Shown here: positions 44,396 through 55,279 of the stretch, piece after piece
Numbering within the stretch: position 1 is the first letter of the stretch
Layout of the letters: each line of letters begins with the position of its first letter
Source of the DNA: Oceanirhabdus seepicola
GTDB taxonomy: Bacteria > Bacillota > Clostridia > Clostridiales > Clostridiaceae
DNA: 64,000 nt
NCBI RefSeq assembly: GCF_023684385.1
Contig: NZ_JAGSOJ010000001.1
Span: forward strand, 372,001-436,000
Direction of reading: 5' to 3'
Made by a program: the position numbers and the translations under genes
Notes under the pieces: generated by a model
Told to the model about the DNA's origin: nothing
Seen by the model: only the letters and a program-made list of their open reading frames with translations
Databases searched by the model: none

Positions 44396-45661
44396 TTATA
44401 CCTCACTATCAATTTGCTTCTCATTTGATATATTTTTAGGATAATTTATTTTAATACAAAGCACCATAATAACAGAACACACAATAAATAAGACTTCTAT
44501 TTTAAAATATTCAGCAATGAATCCCATTATAGGTGCAAATATTATTATTACTAATGATTTTAATTGACTATTTACAGATAGCACTGAAGCTCTTGAATCC
44601 TTATCTACTAGTTCACCAAGCACATCCAACATGAAGGGTTTTCTAGTATTTTTTAAAATAAAAATAATAAAATAACATAAAATAATAAGAACATAGCTAT
44701 TCAACTTGATTCCTAAACTTAAAAATAAGAATACTATTGCTGTTACACCAAAATAAATATTTAATAAGCTTTCTGATTTAAAAAATTTATTCAATAGATA
44801 TGCATTTTTGGATCCAATTGAACTAAAAATATTAAATACAAAATAGATTATTCCTAAAGATATTTTTAGATATAACTCCCCTTCACTTTCACTATATCCC
44901 ACAAATGAAACCAAAATCATGACCTTCAAAATAGGTTGAATATAATCTTTAATTACATCTATAACACCTGTATATATAGAAGATCCAATTAAAACTTTTC
45001 TTATAGACTTCTGACTAAATGTATATTTCACCTTCAACATTGATTCTTTTATTAAAAATTTCAAATCAAACTTACAATCCCCATGTCTATCAAGTTCTTT
45101 AGGATATGATATTATTAATAGCATGTCTAAAACATATGGTACTATTGATAAAAGAAATATCCATTTCATTGAAGGCATATTAAGTATAAACACTATTGAC
45201 AGAAGTGCTGAAATTGCTGAACCTAATAATGAAAAGGATCTTGTCCTACCATAAACTAAGCTCTTATGTTTTCCCCAACCTTTCAAATCAAGGTATTCAA
45301 GTATCATTGCTTTGTGAGTTCCTGATCTAAAAGCTTCTCCCAATCCATAAAAGATCATTGCTATTGATATAAGAAAAATTCCTTTTCCAAAAAAGAATAA
45401 TATAAATGATATTATATAGAATATAAAACACATTACTAATTCTTTCTTCTTTCCATATATATCAGCAATTACTCCTGAAGGTATTTCAAATACGTATATT
45501 ATTATTTCTTTTAAGGCTATAAGACCTCCGATATCTATCAAATTCAATCCCATACTTAATAGATATACAATCAAGTATGGTTCAAAAAACTTGAGGTTTT
45601 TAAAGAATCCATAAAAACAGAATTTCCATACTTGCTTATCTTTTTTTATTACTATCCCCAT
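44396..45661 (-). CDS. Major facilitator superfamily transporter
   Basis: 421 residues, twelve predicted helices. MFS motif-like loop IPSGVIADIYGKKKELVMC between helices two and three, and LGEAFRSGTHKAMILEYL, resembling the transporters often annotated as tetracycline-resistance-like or uncharacterised multidrug efflux MFS of clostridia. Start at MGIVIKKDKQ after GGAGGG; a GTG four codons upstream overlaps that site. Single gene; substrate unknown. The gap 45662-45797 holds AAGAATAAAGAAC repeats and a small hairpin AGCACC/GGTGCT. Confidence 0.85.
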   Translation of the reverse strand: MGIVIKKDKQVWKFCFYGFFKNLKFFEPYLIVYLLSMGLNLIDIGGLIALKEIIIYVFEIPSGVIADIYGKKKELVMCFIFYIISFILFFFGKGIFLISIAMIFYGLGEAFRSGTHKAMILEYLDLKGWGKHKSLVYGRTRSFSLLGSAISALLSIVFILNMPSMKWIFLLSIVPYVLDMLLIISYPKELDRHGDCKFDLKFLIKESMLKVKYTFSQKSIRKVLIGSSIYTGVIDVIKDYIQPILKVMILVSFVGYSESEGELYLKISLGIIYFVFNIFSSIGSKNAYLLNKFFKSESLLNIYFGVTAIVFLFLSLGIKLNSYVLIILCYFIIFILKNTRKPFMLDVLGELVDKDSRASVLSVNSQLKSLVIIIFAPIMGFIAEYFKIEVLFIVCSVIMVLCIKINYPKNISNEKQIDSEV

Positions 45662-45797
45662 AGCACCCTCCACTTATCAATAAAAGAATAAAGAAAAAAG
45701 AATAAAGAACAAATCAGGTTATTTTTCTTTATAAATAAGTATAGCACCATATAGGTGCTTTATCATAAAATATATGATTAAATTACATAAAATATTA

Positions 45798-46037
45798 TTA
45801 TGAATTTACAGTCTCTAATATTAACTCTATGTTTTCTTGCTCAAGATCTTTAATGTGAGCATCACAATTATAATCTAATTCCATTTCAAAATATGAAACA
45901 ATATCCTCATAAACAGCTACATCATTTAACTCACCCATTACAGCTTCTTGTAATGAAATAAAATTAGCATAATTATCATAATCAACCTTATCAAGAATTG
46001 TCATAAACTCATCTCTACTTAAGCGCTCAAATTCCAT
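45798..46037 (-). CDS. Small acidic protein of unknown function
   Basis: 79 residues, strongly acidic and helical (EFERLSRDEFMTILDKVDYDN...), no membrane segment, one cysteine. No recognised family. ATG with AAGGAGAGAG and a good promoter upstream (46118-46146), which supports it as a real gene. Stands alone between the MFS transporter and a DUF3267 protein. Confidence 0.7.
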   Translation of the reverse strand: MEFERLSRDEFMTILDKVDYDNYANFISLQEAVMGELNDVAVYEDIVSYFEMELDYNCDAHIKDLEQENIELILETVNS

Positions 46038-46117
46038 ATTTAGCTCTCTCCTTTATTAAGTAATATTCCAAAAAACAATAAATATTTTTTGTAAAGTTTT
46101 TATAAACTTTTGAATTA

Positions 46118-46146
46118 ATTATACTTTAAAAATCTGAGAGTATCAA
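46118..46146 (-). promoter_or_regulatory. Promoter of the 79-residue gene
   Basis: TTGATA, 17 nt, TATAAT on the minus strand, 81 bp before the start codon. The rest of the 46038-46315 gap shows no gene or repeat. Confidence 0.6.
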
Positions 46147-46315
46147 TAGAAATTTTAAGTTTTTTTATGTTTTTTAACCCCCTCTCGAAGCCTACTATGA
46201 CTCACTCAACATATTATTTTACACTTTTTCCAAGGGGATTTCAAGAGGAATTTTTCATAAATAATTTTTCCACTAATAAACTACATTTTTCTTAACATTT
46301 TAATAATCAATATCC

Positions 46316-46353
46316 AAAAGAAGTTAGAAATAAAAACTTCTTCTAACTTCTTT
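46316..46353 (-). terminator. Terminator of the DUF3267 gene
   Basis: GAAGTTAGAA/TTCTAACTTC stem with an 11-nt loop, directly after the stop codon; only a short T stretch follows on the minus strand. Confidence 0.6.
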
Positions 46354-46356
46354 TTC

Positions 46357-46905
46357 TTAAGAATTATTTCTTTTTATATACACTTCACACCCAATATCAT
46401 TTTCACAATCATACACTTGTGCATTCTTAGGAAATTTTCTCAATTCAATAAACATAGAGAAGTCTCCAACCCCTCCTGAAATCAGAAGTGCCCCTACAAC
46501 TATGAACACATAGCTGCCATTAATAATTCCAAATACCCACGGAAGGATTCCTGTAATAATCGTTGGAAGTATCAATACCACTCCCATAAACCTATTCTCT
46601 ACCCTAACTTTACAGTGAACATACGGACATAAGTATTCTTTATGAAATCCAAACTTAATGTTTCTCCATGAAATTCTACTATAGTATCTGAAGGAAAGTG
46701 CATGTATTATCTCATGAACTACTATTCCTACACCATATAGACCAATAGCAAGTATAACTCCATAATAATAAAATTTCACATTTATACCATGTAAAGTTAC
46801 ATTGCTAATAATGCCTATTACCAGTGCTATTATAAACACCTTTATACTCTCATTAGCAAGAAAGTGTATCTCAGGCTTTATCTCTACTCGCTCATATCCA
46901 TCCAT
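46357..46905 (-). CDS. DUF3267-type putative membrane zinc metalloprotease
   Basis: 182 residues with four transmembrane helices (about 20-38, 45-70, 107-125, 130-148). HExxH motif HEIIH at residues 64-68 within a helix, followed by ALSFRYYSRISWRNIKFGFHKEY, typical of the DUF3267 family related to site-2-type proteases. A further conserved acid is expected in SGGVGDFSMFIEL. Substrate unknown. ATG after GGGGAGGTG at a longish 10-11 nt spacing. Located 32 bp downstream of addA and possibly co-transcribed. Confidence 0.8.
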   Translation of the reverse strand: MDGYERVEIKPEIHFLANESIKVFIIALVIGIISNVTLHGINVKFYYYGVILAIGLYGVGIVVHEIIHALSFRYYSRISWRNIKFGFHKEYLCPYVHCKVRVENRFMGVVLILPTIITGILPWVFGIINGSYVFIVVGALLISGGVGDFSMFIELRKFPKNAQVYDCENDIGCEVYIKRNNS

Positions 46906-46937
46906 GAGCTAAAACACCTCCCCATATATGCCATCTA

Positions 46938-49900
46938 CTAAATTAATACTGCTTTATCCATACTAAAAAGATATAAATATTTTTCTTTAACTTTTTTTCC
47001 AGTTACATATTCCAATGCATCTGAGTAATATTTTAACTGACTTTTATATTTTTCAATTACTTCATTCAGCGTCTCTTCAGTGACATAATCAGTCTTATAA
47101 TCAATTAATTTAAATCCATCCTCTTCTTCAATATATAGATCTATTATCCCCTGAAGTTTTATAGAATCATCGTTATATTTTCCTCCATGTTCAAGTCCTC
47201 CAAGTTCTTGAAAAACTTCATAAGCCTTAATATTTAGAGCAAATTGACGTTCACGATATACTCTATCTTCTTTAAACGCCCTGACAATTTCTCCTCCTAT
47301 TTCTGATTTTACTAAATTTAAGATTTTCTTAGGATTTACTGAATTCCCTTCTTCAAAGGTAATTAGTTCTTTGTTAATCATCTCATTTATCTGACTCTTG
47401 ATTTCATCTATACTTTCTGTTCTACTAAAATCAATATATTGAACAACATTATGCATTGCTGTCCCCTTCTCAGCTGGTGTAAGTCCTTTTTTCTCTTCCA
47501 TAAACAATGGTCGTTTCTTTAAAGATGGCATTACGCGTTCTTTAGTAACAGCTACTTCATTTGACATATCCATTGTCTGCTCTCTCTTCTTTAATTCTGT
47601 TACAGTCAATACAGTTGGTAATCCAATCCCTTCTTCAAATTCATACTTATATGACAACCTATCATCTACTGCATCTTTATATTTATTTGTAGTTTGTTCG
47701 CTAAGAAGTTCAAATATCTTCTGAGATATTTTTTCATTGTTTTCAACTCTCTTATCATTTAACATATCAATGATTTCGTATCTATCCCAAAAATGAACAC
47801 TCCATCTAGAGTCATGATTAAACATTGAAAATGCTTCTGTAATAAGAAAATCATTTCTTTCTCTTAAGTTTTTACCATCCCTATGAAGAAGCAATGAGCT
47901 TACTATCCAATCCAAATAACTTTTGCAACCTAATACGCTACTACTCATTATTTTCCTATTATCATGAAGAAGACCTTTTGCTATGGATTTCAAATATTTA
48001 TCAATATCCTTAACAGTGGATGTTAATATTAACTTTTCTCTTGCTCTTGTAAAAGCAACATAAAGTATCCTCATTTCCTCGGAAATAGTTTCCTTTTTCA
48101 TTTTAGATTTTATTATTTCTTTATATAATGTGGGATAACTGATTCTCATATCAAGATTCACATAATCAGGTCCGAATCCTAATTTATCATGAAATAGGAT
48201 ATTACCATTAAGATCCTGTAGATTAAATTGTTTCCCTAGAGTACTTAAGAATACTATAGGAAATTCTAACCCTTTACTCTTATGTATACTCATGATTCTA
48301 ACAACATTCTCATTCTCACCAATTACCTTGGCAGCCCCCATATCACCACTACTCTTCTTTAACTTATTTATAAAGTTTATAAAGTTAAATAACCCTTTAT
48401 AACTTGTATTCTCAAAATTCTTAGCTCTTTGATAAAGTACTTTAAGGTTCCCTTGCTTCTGTATTCCACCACCAAGAGACCCAACAAATCCATAGTATCC
48501 AGTTTCAGTTATTAACATCCAGATAAACTGATCAAGTGGCATATACCTACTTTTCTCTCTCCACTCTTGTAAATTATCAATAAATACCTTTAGCGCATAC
48601 TGCAGTTCCTCTCTTAATTCAATCTCTTCTTCAGAATTCAACTCTCCATTACTATATTTCACACATGCTTCATAAAAACTATCTTTTGGATTCCCCTTTC
48701 TAATATCAACAAAATCCTCAGGTAAAAATCCCCCTATAGATGATCTCATAGTTGCAATAAGATGAATATCTTGCATTGGATTATCAACTATATGCAATAA
48801 TGATAATACTGTTTTTACCTCTACTGCTTCAAAGTATCCATTTCCCACATCAGCATAAACAGGAACTTCTCGTTTTTTTAATTCCTCCATAATAACTTCA
48901 GATGATGTGGATGTACTTCTTAAAAGAATAACTATATCTCTATATTGAGCATTTCTATATTCTTTAAAGTTTTTATCAAAAACAAGAAATTCTTTATTAT
49001 TAATTAATTCACTTATCTTATTGGCTATGAATCTTGCCTCAATTTGAATTTTGGATAATTCTTCTTCCTCATCACTACAATCTTGAAATTCTATTTCTTC
49101 ATTATCGGGGTTTTCCATTTCAATCATGTGTAGTTCTACATCTCCCCCGATTTCTCCTTCAACATTTTCCTCATCCCCAAAGAAAGCACCAAAATTTAAT
49201 CTCTCTTTATCATCATAATTTAATTCTCCAGCTTCCTTACTCATTATTAGTTCGAATATGAAATTTACGCTATTTACTATATTTTCACGGCTCCTGAAAT
49301 TCTTATAAAGGAGAATTTTTCTGTATTTTCCCTCTTCCTCTTTGTTATATATCTCATATTTATCCATAAATAACTTTGGATTAGCCTGCCTAAATCTATA
49401 TATACTCTGTTTAACATCTCCAACCATAAAAATATTAGGTTCCCCTAAAGGTTCTCTTGAAATCATATTCAATATTACTTCTTGAACCATGTTAGAATCT
49501 TGATACTCATCTATTAATATCTCATCATATTTTACTCGTAATTCTTTAGCTGTGTTAGATGGAATATACCAACCATCTTTTATAATTTTTTCTCCATTTT
49601 CTTCTTTACTAACTAATAGTTCTAATGCATAGTGCTCAAAATCAGTGAAATCTATTAGCCCTCTTTCACGTTTCTTTCTCTTAAACTCATTATTAAATGA
49701 TATTAGTAGTTCCTTCAATGAAATCATAATACCATACATGCTATTTATATCCTCAACAGCACTCTTTCCGCAGGAATTATTCAATTTATCTTTAATCTTC
49801 TCAATATTTTTCTTCACAGTATTTCTAATATCAGTAGCTCTATCCTTACTTCTTTTATCTTTAATATTTCTTATTGTCTTTAATCTTCCAAATGAAATGT

Positions 49901-50762
49901 TATTAATACTTCCAATCATCTCATCTAGTCCTTGAGTACCAAGGTGCATTGCTAATTCAATTGCTTCAAGTTCTTGTTTAAACATTTCCTCATAGGGAAG
50001 TAACTCTTCACAACTTAAAACAACATTTACTCCCTCTTCCATCTGAAGATAAGCTCCCCTTAGTTCTGAAAGAATATCCTCAATCAATATATCGCCCCAT
50101 ACAGTTCCATCCATTGATTCTCTATCACCAAGATTAAATTCTTCACACTTTTCTTCAAGCCATTTAAAAGGTTCAGGTAAACTCATTATCTTATTGAAAA
50201 TACTAAGCAAAAGTTCTTTAAGTCCATTATCATCTCTATTTGAACAAAATGCCTCAACAAGTATTTCGAAATTCTTTTCTCCCTCTCTCATTCTTATATA
50301 TTTCTCTTCAAATACCTCATCCATAGCTTCATTCTTTATAAGTTCTATCTCTGTTGGATCACACACTCTAAATCCTGGATCAATATCCAACATGTGAAAA
50401 TTGTTCTTTATAACTTCTAAACAGAATGAATGTATAGTTGTTATGCTTGCCCTGTTTAGTAAAGTAAGCTGCCTTTGAAGATTCTTTGATGATTTATAAT
50501 CACTGTCACTTTGAGCCATATTAATTGCTTCTGATATAGCCATTCCTATTCTCTCTCTCATCTCTGAAGCTGCAGCATTAGTAAATGTTACAATAAGTAA
50601 TCTATCTATATCAATAGGATTTTCCTTGTGAGTTATCATCTCAATTATTCTTTGAACTAAAACTGCAGTTTTTCCAGATCCTGCGGCTGCTGCAACAAGA
50701 AGGTTGCAATCTCTGGTGTGTATTGCACTACTCTGTTCTTTGGTCCATTTTACATCTCCCAT
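46938..50762 (-). CDS. addA: ATP-dependent helicase/nuclease AddA
   Basis: UvrD-family 3'-5' helicase plus nuclease subunit of AddAB, the Firmicutes counterpart of RecBCD, resecting double-strand breaks up to a Chi site. 1274 residues. Walker A AAAAGSGKTAVL (about 24-35), motif II IDEYQDSNMVQ, QxxR-type QSIYRFRQAN, motif VI FTRAREKL, and the C-terminal RecB-like nuclease with HNVVQYIDF, LQGIIDLYIEEEDG and LIDYKTDY. Its ATG follows the addB stop TAA directly, with GGAGGAGG inside addB, so the two are coupled. Confidence 0.97.
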   Translation of the reverse strand: MGDVKWTKEQSSAIHTRDCNLLVAAAAGSGKTAVLVQRIIEMITHKENPIDIDRLLIVTFTNAAASEMRERIGMAISEAINMAQSDSDYKSSKNLQRQLTLLNRASITTIHSFCLEVIKNNFHMLDIDPGFRVCDPTEIELIKNEAMDEVFEEKYIRMREGEKNFEILVEAFCSNRDDNGLKELLLSIFNKIMSLPEPFKWLEEKCEEFNLGDRESMDGTVWGDILIEDILSELRGAYLQMEEGVNVVLSCEELLPYEEMFKQELEAIELAMHLGTQGLDEMIGSINNISFGRLKTIRNIKDKRSKDRATDIRNTVKKNIEKIKDKLNNSCGKSAVEDINSMYGIMISLKELLISFNNEFKRKKRERGLIDFTDFEHYALELLVSKEENGEKIIKDGWYIPSNTAKELRVKYDEILIDEYQDSNMVQEVILNMISREPLGEPNIFMVGDVKQSIYRFRQANPKLFMDKYEIYNKEEEGKYRKILLYKNFRSRENIVNSVNFIFELIMSKEAGELNYDDKERLNFGAFFGDEENVEGEIGGDVELHMIEMENPDNEEIEFQDCSDEEEELSKIQIEARFIANKISELINNKEFLVFDKNFKEYRNAQYRDIVILLRSTSTSSEVIMEELKKREVPVYADVGNGYFEAVEVKTVLSLLHIVDNPMQDIHLIATMRSSIGGFLPEDFVDIRKGNPKDSFYEACVKYSNGELNSEEEIELREELQYALKVFIDNLQEWREKSRYMPLDQFIWMLITETGYYGFVGSLGGGIQKQGNLKVLYQRAKNFENTSYKGLFNFINFINKLKKSSGDMGAAKVIGENENVVRIMSIHKSKGLEFPIVFLSTLGKQFNLQDLNGNILFHDKLGFGPDYVNLDMRISYPTLYKEIIKSKMKKETISEEMRILYVAFTRAREKLILTSTVKDIDKYLKSIAKGLLHDNRKIMSSSVLGCKSYLDWIVSSLLLHRDGKNLRERNDFLITEAFSMFNHDSRWSVHFWDRYEIIDMLNDKRVENNEKISQKIFELLSEQTTNKYKDAVDDRLSYKYEFEEGIGLPTVLTVTELKKREQTMDMSNEVAVTKERVMPSLKKRPLFMEEKKGLTPAEKGTAMHNVVQYIDFSRTESIDEIKSQINEMINKELITFEEGNSVNPKKILNLVKSEIGGEIVRAFKEDRVYRERQFALNIKAYEVFQELGGLEHGGKYNDDSIKLQGIIDLYIEEEDGFKLIDYKTDYVTEETLNEVIEKYKSQLKYYSDALEYVTGKKVKEKYLYLFSMDKAVLI

Positions 50763-53700
50763 TTACTTTTCCTCCTCCTGTGTCATTTCTTTATCTTTAT
50801 CTTTATCCTCTTCCTTTTCTGCTTTATCATCTTTATTTAAAATATCCCATATAACATTATCCTTAATATCATTAATAATCCTATAATTATTCTCTTTTAA
50901 AAGTGGATCAAAAGCACAAACATGAGAATAATCACAATATGTGCAGGGAGTATCACCTGTTGAAGTTTTATATGGCATAATATCAATATTCCCACTTAAT
51001 ATATTGGAACATGTCTCCTTTAGTTTACTACGTACATGTTCTCTAAGTAGTTCAAACTCCTCTAGGGAAGCCATATTAGTACCCGTTCCCTCTCTCAAAC
51101 TTCCATCCTTCTTTAAACCCGCTGGAATTATTAAAGATAGTCCTTGGATATCATCATCCATCTTTGTAACTATTTGACTATCTTTCAATACAATTCCCTT
51201 CATTTTTAATTTCTTAAGTATTTCATCCTGTAATTTATCTATATTTATCTTTCCATTTGTCTTTATAATTGGATCATCAATTTTAAGATAGAATATGCCT
51301 GCTGGAAACACAGGAAGCGACTCTCTAATTTCTTCCCGTTTCAACATAGCATCAAGATAAGTAACTAATTGTAATTGAAGTCCATAGTATACCTGTGATA
51401 ATTTTAATGATTTATTTCCTGATTTATAATCAATTATTCTGAAATACTCTTCTGAATCCATTATCAGTCTATCCACTCTATCTATTTTACCAATCAATTT
51501 CACCTTAGTTCCATTATCAAGTGTTATCTCTATTGGAGAATAATCTCTTCCCCCAAACTCCATCTCATACCCATAAGGCAAGAACTCACTTCGTTTCATA
51601 TGCTGAATCACTACCCAAACAGATTTATTTAAAACCCTCTTAATTCTTCCCCCAAAATATTCATACTTAGGTGATGCTTTAAAAATTCTACCTATAGGTT
51701 CTTCCATTCCCGCTTCAATAATATTACTAATCTTATCTTTGCACCAGGAATCTTCAAGTTCATTCCACTGCCTTTTTTCACTCTCTACCTCTTTAGAAAA
51801 TCTATCAATTACAGTATGCATGAAAGAACCAAGATCAGGAGCTGATAATTCAAATATTTTTCTATCCTTTGCTTTCAATCCATATCTTATAAAATACGAA
51901 AATGGACATTCATTATATTTTTCAAGCTTAGATACACTAAATAAATTATCCTTTGAATATAAGTTCTTAACACTATCCTCATTGAGACTCCCTACTTGAT
52001 TCTCATAATCAAAAAATGTTATAAGACTTTCTATTCTCTCTCCATATCCATTATTTTGCTGAAACCATTTATATACCTCTCTCCAAAATTCGTGAATTTC
52101 TCCTTCTACCTCACCTTTTCTTATGGATAATATTAAATTATTAAACGCAGCTGTCTTACTAGGTATCAGTTCATCTATTCTCTTAGTTATAATATTGGTG
52201 TCTTCCTTTATTTTAGGAAAAATACTCTTCATTCTAGAAATAATCATTGAAGCCCTTAATGTCTTTCCTTCCGAATTTCCAACTGGATAACTCACCCTTA
52301 AAACTTTACTAGGGATTGATAATGTAGTATATATTAAATATTGCTCTTCAAAAGCCTTGGATTTTGTATCCTTTGCAACTTCAATCCCCTCTTCTCTTAA
52401 AGCAATCCTATCGAAATCTGATAATATCCCCTCTTCAAATTCACCACTTGGGAAAACTCCATCATTAACTCCTAATATGAAAAGATATTTTGTCTCATGA
52501 CTTTTTATTCGCTCAATGCTACTTACCATAACTTGATCTAATGTATTTGGGATAAATCCCATTTTATGTTGTTGTAATCCCATTTTAAGAATATCTGTGA
52601 ACTTATCAATAGTCATCTTACTTCCTTTGAATCCTTCCACCATCTGATCCATAACATCAATAATTACATTCCATATGTGACCATATTCACTTGAGAGTTC
52701 GCTTTCTCCTCTATTCTCGAACCCTTGTATCAATTCACTTATAATATCATACAGTCCTAGTTTATCCATGAAAGAAAATAGCCCAACTGCAATATCTTCA
52801 CACATTCTATTTCCTTTAATAGAATCATGGAAAGGAGTTATATGTTGAATAAGTAACCTTCTTATATTATCTAATTTATTAACTCTCTGAACTATTTCCT
52901 TAAAATTCTTTTCTTCATCTCTATTCTCTACAGGAAGATCTCCTAAAATATCTATATCCTCCTGATCTAAATTTAATTCAACTTTATGTTTCTCTGGAAT
53001 TTCACCATCTCTTATTATCTCAATTAATCTATTTTCATCTATTTCTTCTATCTCTTCTCCTTCAATGGATACATCATAATATTTATTAAACTCTTTCTTC
53101 AGATTAAACACATCAATTAATCTGTTATACCAAATTGAATCATCATTCCATTTTTTCTTCCCTTTGATTCCACTCATGAGTATGTAATTTTCAAGTAGAT
53201 CTATCCCCTCTTGCTCCCATCCTAAAAGACCACATTTTAGAAATCTAAAAACAGACTCATAGTTCCATTTCCTATTGTATATTTCCATAGATGAGAGTAA
53301 AAGTATCACAATAGGATTGGATGATGCTTCTTTCTTCTTATCTATAAAAAAAGGAACGTTATTTTCACTGAATATTGATTTTATTATATTTTCATAGCTA
53401 TCCAACTTTCGTGATACAACAGCTATTTCATTAAACCTTGCCCCTCTTTCTCTAACAAGCTTCAATATTTCACCTGATAGATTTTCGACTTCTGAATATG
53501 GATTCAACCCTTTAAATATACTTATATCTTTAACTTCTTTTTTATATGGATAAAATGGATATTTAAAATAATTCTCTTCTAAGTACTGTAATTCCTGACT
53601 TTCGAATCTCTTCTTATTGTTTTCACTCAAATCAATTGGTTCCTTTAATGAGATACCATTGTTCTCACAAATCTTAATTATTCTCTCTTCTGTCAAAATA

Positions 53701-54440
53701 ATTGGGCTAAGCACCTCTGCCATTTCCTTTTCTCTAACATTTATATCCATATTTAAAGTAATATTAACTTCTTTGGCTCTATTTAATAGTTCTTCAATTA
53801 TGTCATATTGTTGTGGAGTGAATCCACTAAATTCATCAATCCAAATTAATGATTCATCAAATATATGACAATCACCAAGCTTTTCTGCCATTAATTTCAA
53901 ATCATCATCACTATCTATATATCCCTCATGTAATTTACTATCAAACTTTGAAAAAATATTTTCTAAATCATTTATTTTATTATATAGGAGTGTGTTTTCC
54001 CCTACTTTTATTTTTATATCATTTAATCCATCAGGTGTTACATTATATCTTTTAAATTCAGAAATTATAGTTAAAAGCTTATCTACAAAGCCACTATGTG
54101 CGGCTGCCTTTGAAAAAACTCTCAGTTCATCCTCTACCTCTTCTAAAACACTGTATAATATCATGCTTTTCCCGCACTTATCAATATGCTTTTTCACTAC
54201 TCCTCCACATTCTTTAAAAACCCAGTAGGCCATTCTCTTAAATGTCAATACATATACATTATTGAGACCTACTCCTCCAATTGCTTCTATAACTTTCTTT
54301 TCACTTTGAAACGATAATTGTTCTGGTACAAGCAATATAAGCTTTTCTTTCTTATTGCCATTCACTCTTTTTTTTATTTCATCTATACAATAGGTACTTT
54401 TCCCCTTACCTGCTCTTCCATATATAAACCTTAAACTCAT
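50763..54440 (-). CDS. addB: ATP-dependent nuclease subunit AddB
   Basis: Second subunit of AddAB, 1225 residues. N-terminal P-loop GRAGKGKST (8-16) belongs to the degenerate helicase half, which is thought to recognise Chi; the C-terminal nuclease has GKIDRVDRL...FRIIDYKSGNK. An iron-sulfur cluster is indicated by YNECPFSYFIRYG and the later CTYCDYSHVC, the four-cysteine staple of AddB. Very acidic Lys/Glu/Asp-rich C-terminus. ATG with GGAGGAATC. First gene of addB-addA. Confidence 0.97.
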   Translation of the reverse strand: MSLRFIYGRAGKGKSTYCIDEIKKRVNGNKKEKLILLVPEQLSFQSEKKVIEAIGGVGLNNVYVLTFKRMAYWVFKECGGVVKKHIDKCGKSMILYSVLEEVEDELRVFSKAAAHSGFVDKLLTIISEFKRYNVTPDGLNDIKIKVGENTLLYNKINDLENIFSKFDSKLHEGYIDSDDDLKLMAEKLGDCHIFDESLIWIDEFSGFTPQQYDIIEELLNRAKEVNITLNMDINVREKEMAEVLSPIILTEERIIKICENNGISLKEPIDLSENNKKRFESQELQYLEENYFKYPFYPYKKEVKDISIFKGLNPYSEVENLSGEILKLVRERGARFNEIAVVSRKLDSYENIIKSIFSENNVPFFIDKKKEASSNPIVILLLSSMEIYNRKWNYESVFRFLKCGLLGWEQEGIDLLENYILMSGIKGKKKWNDDSIWYNRLIDVFNLKKEFNKYYDVSIEGEEIEEIDENRLIEIIRDGEIPEKHKVELNLDQEDIDILGDLPVENRDEEKNFKEIVQRVNKLDNIRRLLIQHITPFHDSIKGNRMCEDIAVGLFSFMDKLGLYDIISELIQGFENRGESELSSEYGHIWNVIIDVMDQMVEGFKGSKMTIDKFTDILKMGLQQHKMGFIPNTLDQVMVSSIERIKSHETKYLFILGVNDGVFPSGEFEEGILSDFDRIALREEGIEVAKDTKSKAFEEQYLIYTTLSIPSKVLRVSYPVGNSEGKTLRASMIISRMKSIFPKIKEDTNIITKRIDELIPSKTAAFNNLILSIRKGEVEGEIHEFWREVYKWFQQNNGYGERIESLITFFDYENQVGSLNEDSVKNLYSKDNLFSVSKLEKYNECPFSYFIRYGLKAKDRKIFELSAPDLGSFMHTVIDRFSKEVESEKRQWNELEDSWCKDKISNIIEAGMEEPIGRIFKASPKYEYFGGRIKRVLNKSVWVVIQHMKRSEFLPYGYEMEFGGRDYSPIEITLDNGTKVKLIGKIDRVDRLIMDSEEYFRIIDYKSGNKSLKLSQVYYGLQLQLVTYLDAMLKREEIRESLPVFPAGIFYLKIDDPIIKTNGKINIDKLQDEILKKLKMKGIVLKDSQIVTKMDDDIQGLSLIIPAGLKKDGSLREGTGTNMASLEEFELLREHVRSKLKETCSNILSGNIDIMPYKTSTGDTPCTYCDYSHVCAFDPLLKENNYRIINDIKDNVIWDILNKDDKAEKEEDKDKDKEMTQEEEK

Positions 54441-54592
54441 TATGATTCCTCCACTATCTTCTTTATTCTCTGTTTTTTATTCTTTTTCTCTATTATAACA
54501 TTTCCATTAAAAGTTCAATCATTATATTTTCCCATTTATATAATTAAAAATCCTATTCATAGGTTACTTGGAAAATTATAAAGGAATTTTTA

Positions 54593-54621
54593 TTGACTTA
54601 TAATAATAACTATTATATAAT
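54593..54621 (+). promoter_or_regulatory. Promoter of the rubrerythrin gene, with possible PerR-like operator
   Basis: TTGACT (54593-54598), 17 nt, TATAAT (54616-54621). The spacer contains the imperfect palindrome TTATAATAATAACTATTATA, similar in composition to PerR boxes (TTATAATNATTATAA). Transcription would start near 54628, leaving an 88-nt leader. Confidence 0.65.
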
Positions 54622-54715
54622 AATCACTGTAGATAAGTTTTCTACACATTATTTTATATAAGGTTATATAAAAATTTAAGGGTCAAATTAATGTACTATT
54701 GAGGAGGAAATTATT

Positions 54716-55258
54716 ATGAAACATGTTTGTTTAGTATGTGGTTACGTTCACGAGGGAGAGACTGCACCAGAAAAGTGCCCAGTATGTTCAGCAGGAGCCG
54801 CAAAGTTTGAAATATTAGATGAAAACAATATGAAATGGGTAGATGAACACGTAATAGGTGTTGCTCAAGGCGTTGACGAGGAAGTAGTTAAAGGGTTAAG
54901 AGAGAATTTCATTGGAGAATGTACTGAAGTTGGTATGTACTTAGCAATGAGTAGACAAGCTGATAGAGAAGGTTACCCTGAGGTAGCTGAAGCATATAAA
55001 AGAATCGCATTTGAAGAAGCAGAACACGCTGCAAAATTTGCTGAATTACTTGGTGAAGTTGTAACTACTTCTACTAAGAAGAACTTACAAATGAGAGTTG
55101 AAGCAGAATATGGAGCTAACAAAGGTAAGAAGGATTTAGCTACTTTAGCTAAGAAATTAAACCTTGATGCTATTCATGATACAGTTCATGAAATGTGTAA
55201 AGATGAAGCTAGACACGGCGCTGCTTTTAAAGGATTATTAGATAGACACTTTAAGTAA
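54716..55258 (+). CDS. Reverse rubrerythrin
   Basis: Peroxide-scavenging non-haem iron protein, cytoplasmic. 180 residues in reverse domain order: rubredoxin-type Cys4 site first (C5, C8, C21, C24 in [20 protein letters not shown]), then a ferritin-like four-helix diiron domain with ExxH ligands in [14 protein letters not shown] and [11 protein letters not shown]. In C. acetobutylicum such proteins reduce H2O2 and are strongly PerR-controlled. ATG with GAGGAGG. Codon use looks more biased than in the neighbours, as for a highly expressed gene. Confidence 0.95.
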   Translation: MKHVCLVCGYVHEGETAPEKCPVCSAGAAKFEILDENNMKWVDEHVIGVAQGVDEEVVKGLRENFIGECTEVGMYLAMSRQADREGYPEVAEAYKRIAFEEAEHAAKFAELLGEVVTTSTKKNLQMRVEAEYGANKGKKDLATLAKKLNLDAIHDTVHEMCKDEARHGAAFKGLLDRHFK

Positions 55259-55279
55259 AAAAGGCCTAAGGCCTTTTTT
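55257..55279 (+). terminator. Rho-independent terminator of rubrerythrin
   Basis: AAAAAAGGCC/GGCCTTTTTT stem with a three-base loop right after the stop codon, strand-symmetric with six T at its end. Confidence 0.85.
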
